Assembly (NCBI GenBank): GCA_022561895.1 | Contig: JADFQH010000209.1 | Location: 1-5,765, forward strand | Source: Methanobacteriota archaeon | Lineage (GTDB): Archaea > Halobacteriota > Halobacteria > Halobacteriales > Halalkalicoccaceae | DNA length: 5,765 nt | Reading direction: 5' to 3' | Shown: in pieces, positions 1-5,583 of the stretch | Position numbering within the stretch: the stretch's first letter is position 1 | Layout: the number at the start of each line of letters is the position of its first letter | Made by a program: the position numbers and the translations under genes | The notes under the pieces: model-generated | Database searches by the model: none | Seen by the model: the letters and a program-made list of their open reading frames with translations, nothing else | What the model was told of the DNA's origin: nothing

Positions 1-915
1 TCGACGAGCTACGGCGAGTACACCGCCTACGAGTTCCCGCCGAACACACAGGGCTTTACCGCGCTCCAGATCCTGAACCTCCTCGACGGGTTCGACGTGG
101 CGGAGTGGGGCGACGACACCGTCGAGTACTATCACCACATGGCAGAAGCGGTCAAACTGGCCTTCGCGGACCGGGACGAGTGGCTCACCGATCCCAAGTT
201 CGTCGACATCCCGCTCGATGACCTGCTCTCCGCGGAGTACGCCGACGAGCGCCGCGAGGCGATCAGCGCCGAGAGCGCGATGGCCGTCGGGGACGTCGAA
301 CCCGGCATTACCTTCGACGAGGACGCTCGACGGGCCGATCCCGGCGGCGATACCGTTTATCTCTGTGCGGTCGACGACGACGGACTCGCCGTCTCGACCA
401 TCCAGTCGATCTATCACGACTTCGGTGTCGCTGAGGTCGGCGGCGACACCGGCATCATTCCCCAGAACCGGGGGTCGTTCTTCTCGCTCGACGAGTCCCA
501 TCCCAACCGCCTCGAACCCGGAAAGCGCACGTTCCATACGCTCATTCCGGCGATGCTCACCCGCGACGGCGAACCCCATCTCGTCTACGGAACGATGGGC
601 GGGGAGGGTCAGCCCCAGACCCACGCGGCGCTGGTCACCCGACTCGTGGATTTCGGCTACGACGTCCAGCAGGCGATCGAAGCGCCGCGATGGCTGATGG
701 GCCGGACGTGGGGCGCGGAGTCGCGCGAACTCTCGCTCGAGGGACGCATCCCGGATCCCGTGATCCGGGAACTCGACGCCCGCGGGCAACCAATCAAGAT
801 GCTCCCCGACTGGGACGACAACACCGGACACGCACAGGCGATTCGGATCGATTCCGAGGGGTTCCTCGAGGGCGGGGCCGATCCGCGCGGGGACGGCGCG
901 GCCCTCGGATTCTGA
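1..915 (+). CDS. Gamma-glutamyltranspeptidase-family amidohydrolase, C-terminal part (5' end outside window)
   Basis: The frame is open from base 1 and ends with TGA at 913-915, giving 304 residues of a protein that usually has 530-580. The first residues include the family-typical PPNTQGFTALQ stretch, so the GTG at 97 is internal and not the start. GGT-family proteins are N-terminal nucleophile hydrolases that cleave themselves before a Thr; that Thr is most likely window residue 118 (codon 352-354, context GGDTVYLCAVDDDG). Downstream are the conserved QNRG (155-158), PGKRTFHTLIPAM (173-185) and TMGG (198-201) segments, then APRW. Compared with E. coli GGT as I recall it, Asn411, Gln430, Asp433 and the Ser462-Ser463 pair are replaced by Tyr, Arg, Phe and His-Thr. 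This points to the YwrD/HpxW-like branch rather than a classical glutathione hydrolase. The signal peptide and large-subunit residues cannot be judged. The RutB-like gene follows 48 bases later in the same direction. Family assignment is firm; substrate is unknown. Confidence 0.93.
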   Translation, partial: STSYGEYTAYEFPPNTQGFTALQILNLLDGFDVAEWGDDTVEYYHHMAEAVKLAFADRDEWLTDPKFVDIPLDDLLSAEYADERREAISAESAMAVGDVEPGITFDEDARRADPGGDTVYLCAVDDDGLAVSTIQSIYHDFGVAEVGGDTGIIPQNRGSFFSLDESHPNRLEPGKRTFHTLIPAMLTRDGEPHLVYGTMGGEGQPQTHAALVTRLVDFGYDVQQAIEAPRWLMGRTWGAESRELSLEGRIPDPVIRELDARGQPIKMLPDWDDNTGHAQAIRIDSEGFLEGGADPRGDGAALGF

Positions 916-963
916 GCCTGTAACACAAACAGATAGAAGGATTCCGGAACACATTACTAGACC

Positions 964-1815
964 ATGACCGAGGACACTGGCCCGACTTCGGAGACGGACG
1001 ATCACCACGAGGACATCTCCGACGTGATCTACGCGCGCACCGAAGAGGGTGCGGTTCAGCTCGCTTCGAACGCCGATCGCTGGCACCTCTACGAAGACTA
1101 CGTCCATCTCGATCCGGGCCATCCCCAGGACGAGTACTACCGCTGGGAAGCCGAGAAGAAGGACATCGTCGACGACCCCGATCGGGGTGCGCTGGTCGTG
1201 ATCGACATGCAAAACGACTTCTGCGAACCGGGTGGGTGGGCGGACTCGATGGGGATGGACCCGACGGACTGTCGGGACGCCATCCCCAGCATCCAGCGTG
1301 CCATCGAAACCGCCCGCGAGTACGGTATGTGGGTGATTTGGGTGTACTGGCACAACCGTGAGGACCTGCGCAACCTCGGCGCGCCGACGCTCTACTCGTT
1401 CAAGAAGGATCCCGACCAGCCGGGAATCGGCGAGGAACTCGAAAACGGGGCGGTGCTCACCGAGGGTTCATGGGGTGCGGAGATGGTCGAGGACCTCCAG
1501 CCGTTCATGGACGACGAGGATATCTACGTCGAGAAGGTTCGCATGAGCGGTTTTTATGGCACCCACCTCGAACAGGTGCTTCGTACACAGGGCATCGAGA
1601 CGCTGTTTTTCGCCGGAGTGAACGCGGATCAGTGCGTCGAGACGACGATGGAAGACGCCTACTTCCGTGACTACAACTCGATCCTGCTCACGGATGCGAC
1701 CGCAACCGCTAGCCCGGATTTCTGTAAGGACGCTGTCGTACACAACGCACAGCTGTGCTGGGGCTTTACGATGACGACCGAGCAGTTCGCAGATGCCGAT
1801 CCGTTCGAGGGATGA
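964..1815 (+). CDS. Isochorismatase-family cysteine hydrolase, RutB/ureidoacrylate-amidase-like
   Basis: This 283-residue protein belongs to the isochorismatase-like superfamily, cytosolic alpha/beta enzymes that hydrolyse amide or carbamoyl bonds through a Cys nucleophile. The catalytic triad is visible: Asp81 in ALVVIDMQNDF, Lys191 in YVEKVRMSGF and Cys224 in GVNADQCVETT. The EPGGW loop after the Asp, the GSWG segment (168-171) and the Lys-x-x-x-SGF pattern match RutB (ureidoacrylate amidohydrolase) and biuret-hydrolase relatives better than true isochorismatases or nicotinamidases. An acidic, His-rich N-terminal extension of about 70 residues precedes the catalytic fold. The ATG at 964 is the first in-frame start after the upstream stop; no clear Shine-Dalgarno site is seen, and a weak AT-rich patch at 931-938 could be a leaderless-type promoter. 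It may be co-transcribed with the GGT-family gene upstream. It converges with the small minus-strand gene 15 bases downstream. Exact substrate cannot be read from sequence; a ureide, carbamoyl compound or simple amide is most likely. Confidence 0.92.
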   Translation: MTEDTGPTSETDDHHEDISDVIYARTEEGAVQLASNADRWHLYEDYVHLDPGHPQDEYYRWEAEKKDIVDDPDRGALVVIDMQNDFCEPGGWADSMGMDPTDCRDAIPSIQRAIETAREYGMWVIWVYWHNREDLRNLGAPTLYSFKKDPDQPGIGEELENGAVLTEGSWGAEMVEDLQPFMDDEDIYVEKVRMSGFYGTHLEQVLRTQGIETLFFAGVNADQCVETTMEDAYFRDYNSILLTDATATASPDFCKDAVVHNAQLCWGFTMTTEQFADADPFEG

Positions 1816-1830
1816 CGAAACGCCGGCCGA

Positions 1831-1995
1831 TCACTCGTACCAGAACTCCAACCGATTTCGCACTTCGCCGAGGGTCGAACAGTACCGGCGGCCCGAAGCG
1901 ACGTCCTCGGGCGGGTCGACGGCGTAGCGGTGCATCGACCGCGTCGCTTCATACCATTTCTCGGCGTGTTTCGAAAGCAGGTCCTCGTCGGTCAT
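1831..1995 (-). CDS. Small haloarchaeal protein of unknown function (54 aa)
   Basis: On the minus strand an ATG at 1995-1993 opens a 54-codon frame ending in TGA at 1833-1831. The protein begins MTDEDLLSKHAEKW, is acidic and aromatic-rich, and ends RLEFWYE; it has one Cys (39) and no membrane segment. Codon use is clearly coding-like: about 44 of 54 codons end in G or C, as in the neighbouring genes. The frame fills the gap between the RutB-like gene (convergent, 15 bases away) and the membrane protein gene (divergent, 90 bases away), which otherwise would be an unexplained 270-base gap. I do not recognise the family. The predicted content is mainly helical, perhaps a small soluble binding protein. 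No Shine-Dalgarno sequence is evident; TCAAAT around 2026-2021 could be a weak TATA-like element for a leaderless transcript. The gene call rests on codon bias and fit, not on homology. Confidence 0.68.
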   Translation of the reverse strand: MTDEDLLSKHAEKWYEATRSMHRYAVDPPEDVASGRRYCSTLGEVRNRLEFWYE

Positions 1996-2085
1996 CGTTC
2001 GGAACTAGAGGCGTTCGGATTTGACCCTTCGCCATCGGTTCGAATGGATGCCAGCAACCAAATCGCACGATCCCGTAGTTGACGT

Positions 2086-2814
2086 ATGGTGGTTGCCGAT
2101 ATCCTCTTCGTTTCCGCGGTCGTGATCGGGCTGGCGTTCGTACCGCTGCTGGCCGACGATCTGCCGATCTTCGGGATCGTTCCACACCACCACTGGCTTT
2201 CTATGGCCGGCGGCGCGTCGGTCGCCTACGTGTTCGTCCATCTGCTGCCCGAACTCGACGCACACAACGAGGTGCTCGAACCGGGCGTCCTCTCGTCGTT
2301 CGAACACCACGCCTACCTCGTTGCGCTCTTCGGGTTCGGCCTTTTTTACGGCCTCGAACGGCTGGTTCGGCTCGCCCGAACGCACGAGGACGACCTCGTC
2401 GCTTCGGAGGCGGACCTCGTTTTCTGGATCCATATCGGTGCGTTCACCGGCTACAACGCACTCATCGGCTATCTACTGGTCGATTACGATTTTGTCGCCC
2501 GAACCGAGCTCCTGATCTTCGCGACCGTGCTGGGGCTTCACGTGTTCGTCCTCGACGAGTCGTTGCGCGAGGACCACGCCGAAATCTACCACCGGTTCGG
2601 GCGGTGGCTGTTTGCGGGGGCGGTTCTCGTCGGCGGTGCAGCCGGCGGTTTTATCGACGCCGGGGACACCCCGCTCGCGCTTCTGTTTTCCTTTTTCGCC
2701 GGCGGGCTGGCGTTGAACGCGATCAAGGAGGAGCTCCCGGTCGAAGGGAAGGGTCGCTTCTGGTCGTTTGCGGTCGGAGCAGGTCTCTGTACGGCGTTAC
2801 TCGTCACGCTCTGA
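2086..2814 (+). CDS. Polytopic integral membrane protein, possibly distantly ZIP-like
   Basis: This 242-residue protein has about eight hydrophobic segments, at roughly 5-22, 38-55, 75-93, 111-131, 141-157, 173-190, 194-212 and 224-241. Several carry polar or metal-ligand-type residues: HHH at 34-36, His52 and Glu56 in FVHLLPEL, His116 and Asn124, His152 with Asp157-Glu158, and Asn211 with Glu215-Glu216. The GGxSVAYVFVHLLPEL start and the FFAGGLALNAIKEELP segment with the following RFW recall the first and last helices of ZIP-type metal transporters. However, the defining HNxxDG and HExPHE helices of ZIP proteins are absent, so transport of metal is only a suggestion. The ATG at 2086 opens directly at a hydrophobic helix and fits a membrane protein start; no Shine-Dalgarno site precedes it. 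The gene is divergent from the 54-residue gene. A nested inverted repeat begins four bases after its stop codon and may serve as its transcript end. Confidence 0.88.
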   Translation: MVVADILFVSAVVIGLAFVPLLADDLPIFGIVPHHHWLSMAGGASVAYVFVHLLPELDAHNEVLEPGVLSSFEHHAYLVALFGFGLFYGLERLVRLARTHEDDLVASEADLVFWIHIGAFTGYNALIGYLLVDYDFVARTELLIFATVLGLHVFVLDESLREDHAEIYHRFGRWLFAGAVLVGGAAGGFIDAGDTPLALLFSFFAGGLALNAIKEELPVEGKGRFWSFAVGAGLCTALLVTL

Positions 2815-2817
2815 TAC

Positions 2818-2889
2818 GGGCGGTTGTCGTCTCTTAGCGCTGTTCACTGACCCGGACAGGCGATCAGCGCTAAACAGTTACAACCGCCC
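2818..2889. repeat. Nested perfect inverted repeat between membrane protein gene and upp
   Basis: The outer arms GGGCGGTTGT (2818-2827) and ACAACCGCCC (2880-2889) are perfect 10-base complements. The inner arms TTAGCGCTG (2834-2842) and CAGCGCTAA (2865-2873) are perfect 9-base complements. The arms are separated by exactly six bases on each side (2828-2833 and 2874-2879), and the central loop is 22 bases. As RNA this would fold into a long hairpin with a symmetric 6x6 internal loop in which two G-U pairs could form. It begins four bases after the upstream stop codon and ends 51 bases before upp. It could be a transcript-end or stability structure of the membrane protein mRNA, a regulatory element of upp, a protein-binding site, or a 72-base miniature element with terminal inverted repeats. 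No flanking target duplication is visible and no T-tract follows, so a simple intrinsic terminator is not obvious. Confidence 0.8.
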
Positions 2890-2940
2890 TTGTGAGCGGG
2901 ATGCAGTAAGGATAAGAGACGCGCCGAAAAATGAGGGAAC

Positions 2941-3615
2941 ATGACCATCGAAGACCGGGACACCGCACACGTTATCACCCATGCACTGGCACGGGACACT
3001 CTTTCTCGGCTTCGGGATGTCGAGACAGAGCAGGTAAGCTTTCGAAAAGGTCTCGTAAAGCTCGGGCGGATCTGCGGCTACGAGATCATCGATGGCAGCA
3101 TGGAGACGGAGTACGTCGAGATCGAGACACCTTTGGAGACGACGATGGGCGAACGCGTCAAAGGGCTTGATGACGTCGTAATCGTGAACGTACTTCGGGC
3201 GGCGACGCCCTTCGTCGAAGGCCTGCTGAAAGCGTTCCCCCGCGCCAAACAGGGCGTCATCTCGGCGGGCCGCGACGAGGAGGCGGGGATGGTCGACGGG
3301 GAGTTTCCCATCAAGATCGACTACGTAAAACTCCCCGAGATCCGCGAGGGCGATACGGTGATCGTTGCGGATCCGATGCTCGCGACGGGCAGTACGATGT
3401 GTGCCGTGCTCGAACGAGTCCTCGAGAACACGCCCGAGCCGGAACATCTGTTCGTCCTTTCGGCCGTGAGCGCACCGAACGGTCTCGTTCGGGTGGGCAA
3501 GCAGTTCCCCGAGGCCGAACTTCTCACCGTCTCGATCGACGACCGACTCGACGAGAACGGCTTTATCGTCCCTGGACTCGGCGATGCGGGCGACCGCGCG
3601 TTCCGCACGACGTAA
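2941..3615 (+). CDS. upp: Uracil phosphoribosyltransferase
   Basis: The enzyme converts uracil and PRPP to UMP and pyrophosphate in cytosolic pyrimidine salvage. The 224-residue product is of normal family length. The PRPP-binding motif is at 140-153 (VIVADPMLATGSTM), with the acidic residue followed by ATGST as expected. VNVLRAATPF (82-91) is the conserved segment with the Arg that contacts substrate phosphates, and SAGRDE (108-113) lies in the flexible loop region. The C-terminal uracil-binding stretch GFIVPGLGDAGDRAF (207-221) is intact. The ATG at 2941 is chosen because the family N-terminus starts here; the ATG at 2931 is out of frame. A weak GAGGG lies just before the start, and ATAAGA at 2912-2917 sits where a TATA box for a leaderless transcript would lie, but both are poor matches. 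The zinc-ribbon gene follows after 37 bases on the same strand. The nested inverted repeat upstream may bear on its control. Confidence 0.97.
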   Translation: MTIEDRDTAHVITHALARDTLSRLRDVETEQVSFRKGLVKLGRICGYEIIDGSMETEYVEIETPLETTMGERVKGLDDVVIVNVLRAATPFVEGLLKAFPRAKQGVISAGRDEEAGMVDGEFPIKIDYVKLPEIREGDTVIVADPMLATGSTMCAVLERVLENTPEPEHLFVLSAVSAPNGLVRVGKQFPEAELLTVSIDDRLDENGFIVPGLGDAGDRAFRTT

Positions 3616-3652
3616 GGGACAGGGCTATTCGTGTCGATGGCGAGGGATCCGT

Positions 3653-3853
3653 ATGGCCAACGTTTCGTGTGATGATTGTGGAAAGCAGGTTACGGAGGCA
3701 CTCTCTCGAACCGTCTCGCTTTCCGTGGATGGGTCGGAAGTCGACGCCCAGACGCTGTGTCCCGGCTGCTTTGCCGACTGGATCGATCGCTACGAGCGCC
3801 GCATGCAGTCGGAACCCGCCCCGGCAGTCGAGGGAATCGACTTCGTCGAGTGA
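3653..3853 (+). CDS. Small zinc-ribbon protein (CxxC...CxxC), haloarchaeal
   Basis: The 66-residue product has two Cys pairs, Cys6-Cys9 (SCDDCGK) and Cys36-Cys39 (LCPGCF), 26 residues apart, the layout of a single zinc-ribbon knuckle pair. Between them lies a beta-type stretch, SRTVSLSVDGSEVDA, and after them an amphipathic helix, ADWIDRYERRMQ, then an acidic tail. Such small proteins are common in haloarchaea and mostly uncharacterised; nucleic-acid binding or protein-protein contacts are typical guesses. The frame stays open upstream to 3584, but that part overlaps the end of upp and is not protein-like, so the ATG at 3653 is preferred. GAGGG at 3642-3646, six bases ahead, may serve as a ribosome binding site. 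The 37-base gap to upp and the same orientation suggest a shared transcript. The gene faces the DUF2892 gene across 86 bases. Being a gene is well supported; the function is not. Confidence 0.88.
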   Translation: MANVSCDDCGKQVTEALSRTVSLSVDGSEVDAQTLCPGCFADWIDRYERRMQSEPAPAVEGIDFVE

Positions 3854-3939
3854 CCCCTTCCTTTCGGGTCGAAACCGACAGACGAGAGCGTGGCATTCTC
3901 TTAGTATCTTGAGGTGAAACGAACCTTTTGAGTAGTATC

Positions 3940-4158
3940 TCACCAGCCGGGTTCCGTGCGGTTCCCCGTTCGGCAGGTGTTGATTCCGAAGAGTATGTTC
4001 ATTGGACAGCGCTGGATTGCGGCCGTAAACAGCAGATCGGCTCCCGCGAGCAATGCGGCCACCCGTTTGAATCCGGTCGCTCGAAGCGCGTAGGCCAGCA
4101 GCGCGATCCCGCCGAGTATTCTGAGGCGTCTGTCCATACCGCCGACGTTCCTTTTCAT
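3940..4158 (-). CDS. DUF2892/YgaP-type small transmembrane protein
   Basis: This 72-residue product begins MKRNVGGMDRRLRIL, the hallmark N-terminus of the DUF2892 (YgaP transmembrane domain) family, where the usual form is NVGxxDRxxR. Two hydrophobic helices follow at about 14-28 and 32-48, and then QRCPMNILFGINTC (49-62), the family's conserved CPxxxxxGxxTC ending. The two Cys (51 and 62) lie near the membrane face. In other proteins this domain anchors rhodanese-type sulfurtransferases; stand-alone copies like this one have no known function. The ATG at 4158 is chosen over the farther in-frame start at 4233, which would add 25 residues overlapping the peptidase gene and break the family N-terminus. 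The promoter supports this start, with TATAAT at -30 to -25. The gene lies 31 bases after the peptidase fragment on the same strand. Confidence 0.9.
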   Translation of the reverse strand: MKRNVGGMDRRLRILGGIALLAYALRATGFKRVAALLAGADLLFTAAIQRCPMNILFGINTCRTGNRTEPGW

Positions 4159-4180
4159 CCCTCCCCAGAGGATTCGAGGG

Positions 4181-4196
4181 CTATTATAGCTACTCC
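4181..4196 (-). promoter_or_regulatory. TATA box and purine-rich BRE for a leaderless DUF2892 transcript
   Basis: Read on the minus strand this is GGAGTAGCTATAATAG. The TATAAT core (4188-4183) lies at -30 to -25 relative to the ATG at 4158, the spacing expected for an archaeal leaderless transcript. The purine-rich bases just upstream could be the TFB recognition element. The box overlaps the stop codon of the peptidase gene (4192-4190), so the small gene can be expressed on its own even though it lies directly behind the peptidase fragment. Confidence 0.6.
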
Positions 4197-5563
4197 GACT
4201 CTTCCTCGCTCGCCGACAGTCCCTCGTCGCCACGATCCAGCGCTCGTGGCGCGTCGTGATGCTCGGAGTAGCCGTCGAACCAGCGGACGAGTCGTTCGAT
4301 CCGGTCGACGACGTGGCCCGGTTCGCCTGACCGGGAGAGTTCGTGTCCCTCGCGCGGATACCGCACGAGACGCGTCTCGACGCCGTTTTTCTTCATAAAG
4401 AGGTAGAACATTTCCCCATTGTTCACGGGCACGCGAAAGTCGTTGTCGGCATGCATCACGAGCGTCGGCGTCGTCACTTCGCTCGCGTAGGCAACGGGCG
4501 AGTGCTCCCACAGAAACTCCGGTTCGTCCCACGGCTCGGTGCCGAAGTCCCACTCGACCAGTTTGAACGCGTCCGTCGAGCCGTAAAAGGACGAGAGATC
4601 GTAGACGCCCCGCTGGGCAACTGCTCCCCTAAACCTATCTGTGTGGCCGACGATCCAGCCGGTCATATACCCGCCAAAGCTCCCCCCGGTAACGAACTGG
4701 TTCGTCTCGTCGACGTACTCCCGATCACAGACCGCGTCCGCCCCCGCGAGTACGTCATTCATCGTTATCTCGCCCCAGTCGCGCTCAATGCTCCCCATGA
4801 ATTCCTCGCCGTAGCCAGTCGATCCCCGAGGGTTGCACCAGAAGACGACGTACCCGCGCGCAGCGAGGGTCTGAAACTCGTGCCACATCGTTCCCGAGGT
4901 CCCCCACATCGCGTGTGGCCCGCCGTGGATCTCGACGACGAGCGGGTAGGTCTTGTCGTCTTCCATATCCGGTGGCGTCAACAGCCAGCCCTGTATCTCG
5001 TGAGCTCCGCTCTCAAAGCGGATCTCCTCGGGCTGGGCCACCGCTCGGTCGGTTAGATACTCGCTGTTCACCCGCGTGAGCTGGTTCGTCTCCGCACCCG
5101 CCGGGGTCGAGACGAACACGTCACCGGGATGATCCCACTCGCTTTTCGTGATCGCCACCGCGTCCGCTCCGGGGTTGAACCCGTCGATCTCTCCTTCGCT
5201 TGCGACTAGCTCCGGTTCGCCGCTCCCGTCATTCGAAACGCGCCTGAGCGCAACGCTTCCCTCCTCAGGCGTCAGGAAGTACAGATACTCCTCTGTGGGG
5301 TCCCACTCGGGGACGCTTCCCACCGTGCGATCCAGCGACTCGGTAACGGTAGTTTCCTCCCCGCTCGCGCGCTCGAACACGCGGATCTCGGTCTGACGGA
5401 GCGTCGAGCGCTCTTCGGGGGTGTAGTGGTAGGCGATCCGGCCGTCTCGGGTCGCAGCCAACCCGACGACCCAGCCGTTCGTTCGGACGACGACCTCGTC
5501 TGTATCGCCGTCGAGATCGTGGGCAACCAGCGGGTCGAGGCTATGCCCTCTGGTAACCAGCGG
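4190..5563 (-). pseudogene. S9 prolyl-oligopeptidase-family serine peptidase, N-terminally truncated
   Basis: The frame runs from an in-frame TGA at 5566-5564 down to TAG at 4192-4190, 457 codons. The catalytic alpha/beta-hydrolase domain is complete. Numbering from a TTG at 5461, Ser261 lies in GGSFGGYM, Asp341 in HADNDFRVP and His373 in REGHELSRSGEP, and the oxyanion-type segment VVEIHGGPHAMWG is at 175-187. This is the acylaminoacyl-peptidase / dipeptidyl-aminopeptidase-like type, cleaving short peptides. In front of it are only about 180 residues of beta-propeller repeats, including SVPEWDPTEEYLYFLTPEEG, where about 320-350 are usual. The homologous-looking frame continues upstream of the TTG (PLVAHDLDG and VVVRTNGWVVG), so the TTG is not the native start, and no ATG or GTG precedes it. 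Other minus frames beyond 5566 show no propeller sequence, which excludes a simple frameshift. The gene appears cut by an insertion, a rearrangement or a misassembly. The acidic tail at its C-terminus is normal for halophiles. Confidence 0.82.
5525..5563. repeat. 9-base direct repeat AACCAGCGG bracketing the peptidase break
   Basis: AACCAGCGG occurs at 5525-5533 and again at 5555-5563, with starts 30 bases apart, at the point where the peptidase reading frame is lost. In the minus reading both copies give Pro-Leu-Val in frame. The second copy also forms a near-palindrome, CTGGTAACCAG (5550-5560). It may be a recombination footprint or chance in GC-rich DNA. Confidence 0.5.
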
Positions 5564-5583
5564 TCAGAGCAAGTCGCCGCGTC

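Noticed and set aside
2079..2837. A 252-codon plus-strand frame overlapping the membrane protein gene
   Set aside because: The product is extremely Arg-rich, typical of a shifted frame of GC-rich DNA, while the 2086 frame encodes regular membrane helices.
2878..3447. A 189-codon minus-strand open frame opposite upp
   Set aside because: It lies antisense to a clearly recognised enzyme gene and its product has no family features. Long antisense frames are normal in GC-rich DNA with strong third-position bias.
3854..3939. Convergent gap with possible terminators: TTTCG-GGT-CGAAA stem at about 3867-3879 and an 8-base direct repeat TAGTATCT (3902-3909, 3933-3940)
   Set aside because: The stem is only five base pairs with no following T-tract, and the repeat is too short to be significant. 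A terminator is expected here but not demonstrated.
4343..5056. A 237-codon plus-strand open frame opposite the S9 peptidase
   Set aside because: It is antisense to the intact catalytic domain, whose motifs are unambiguous; the plus-strand product shows no recognisable domain.
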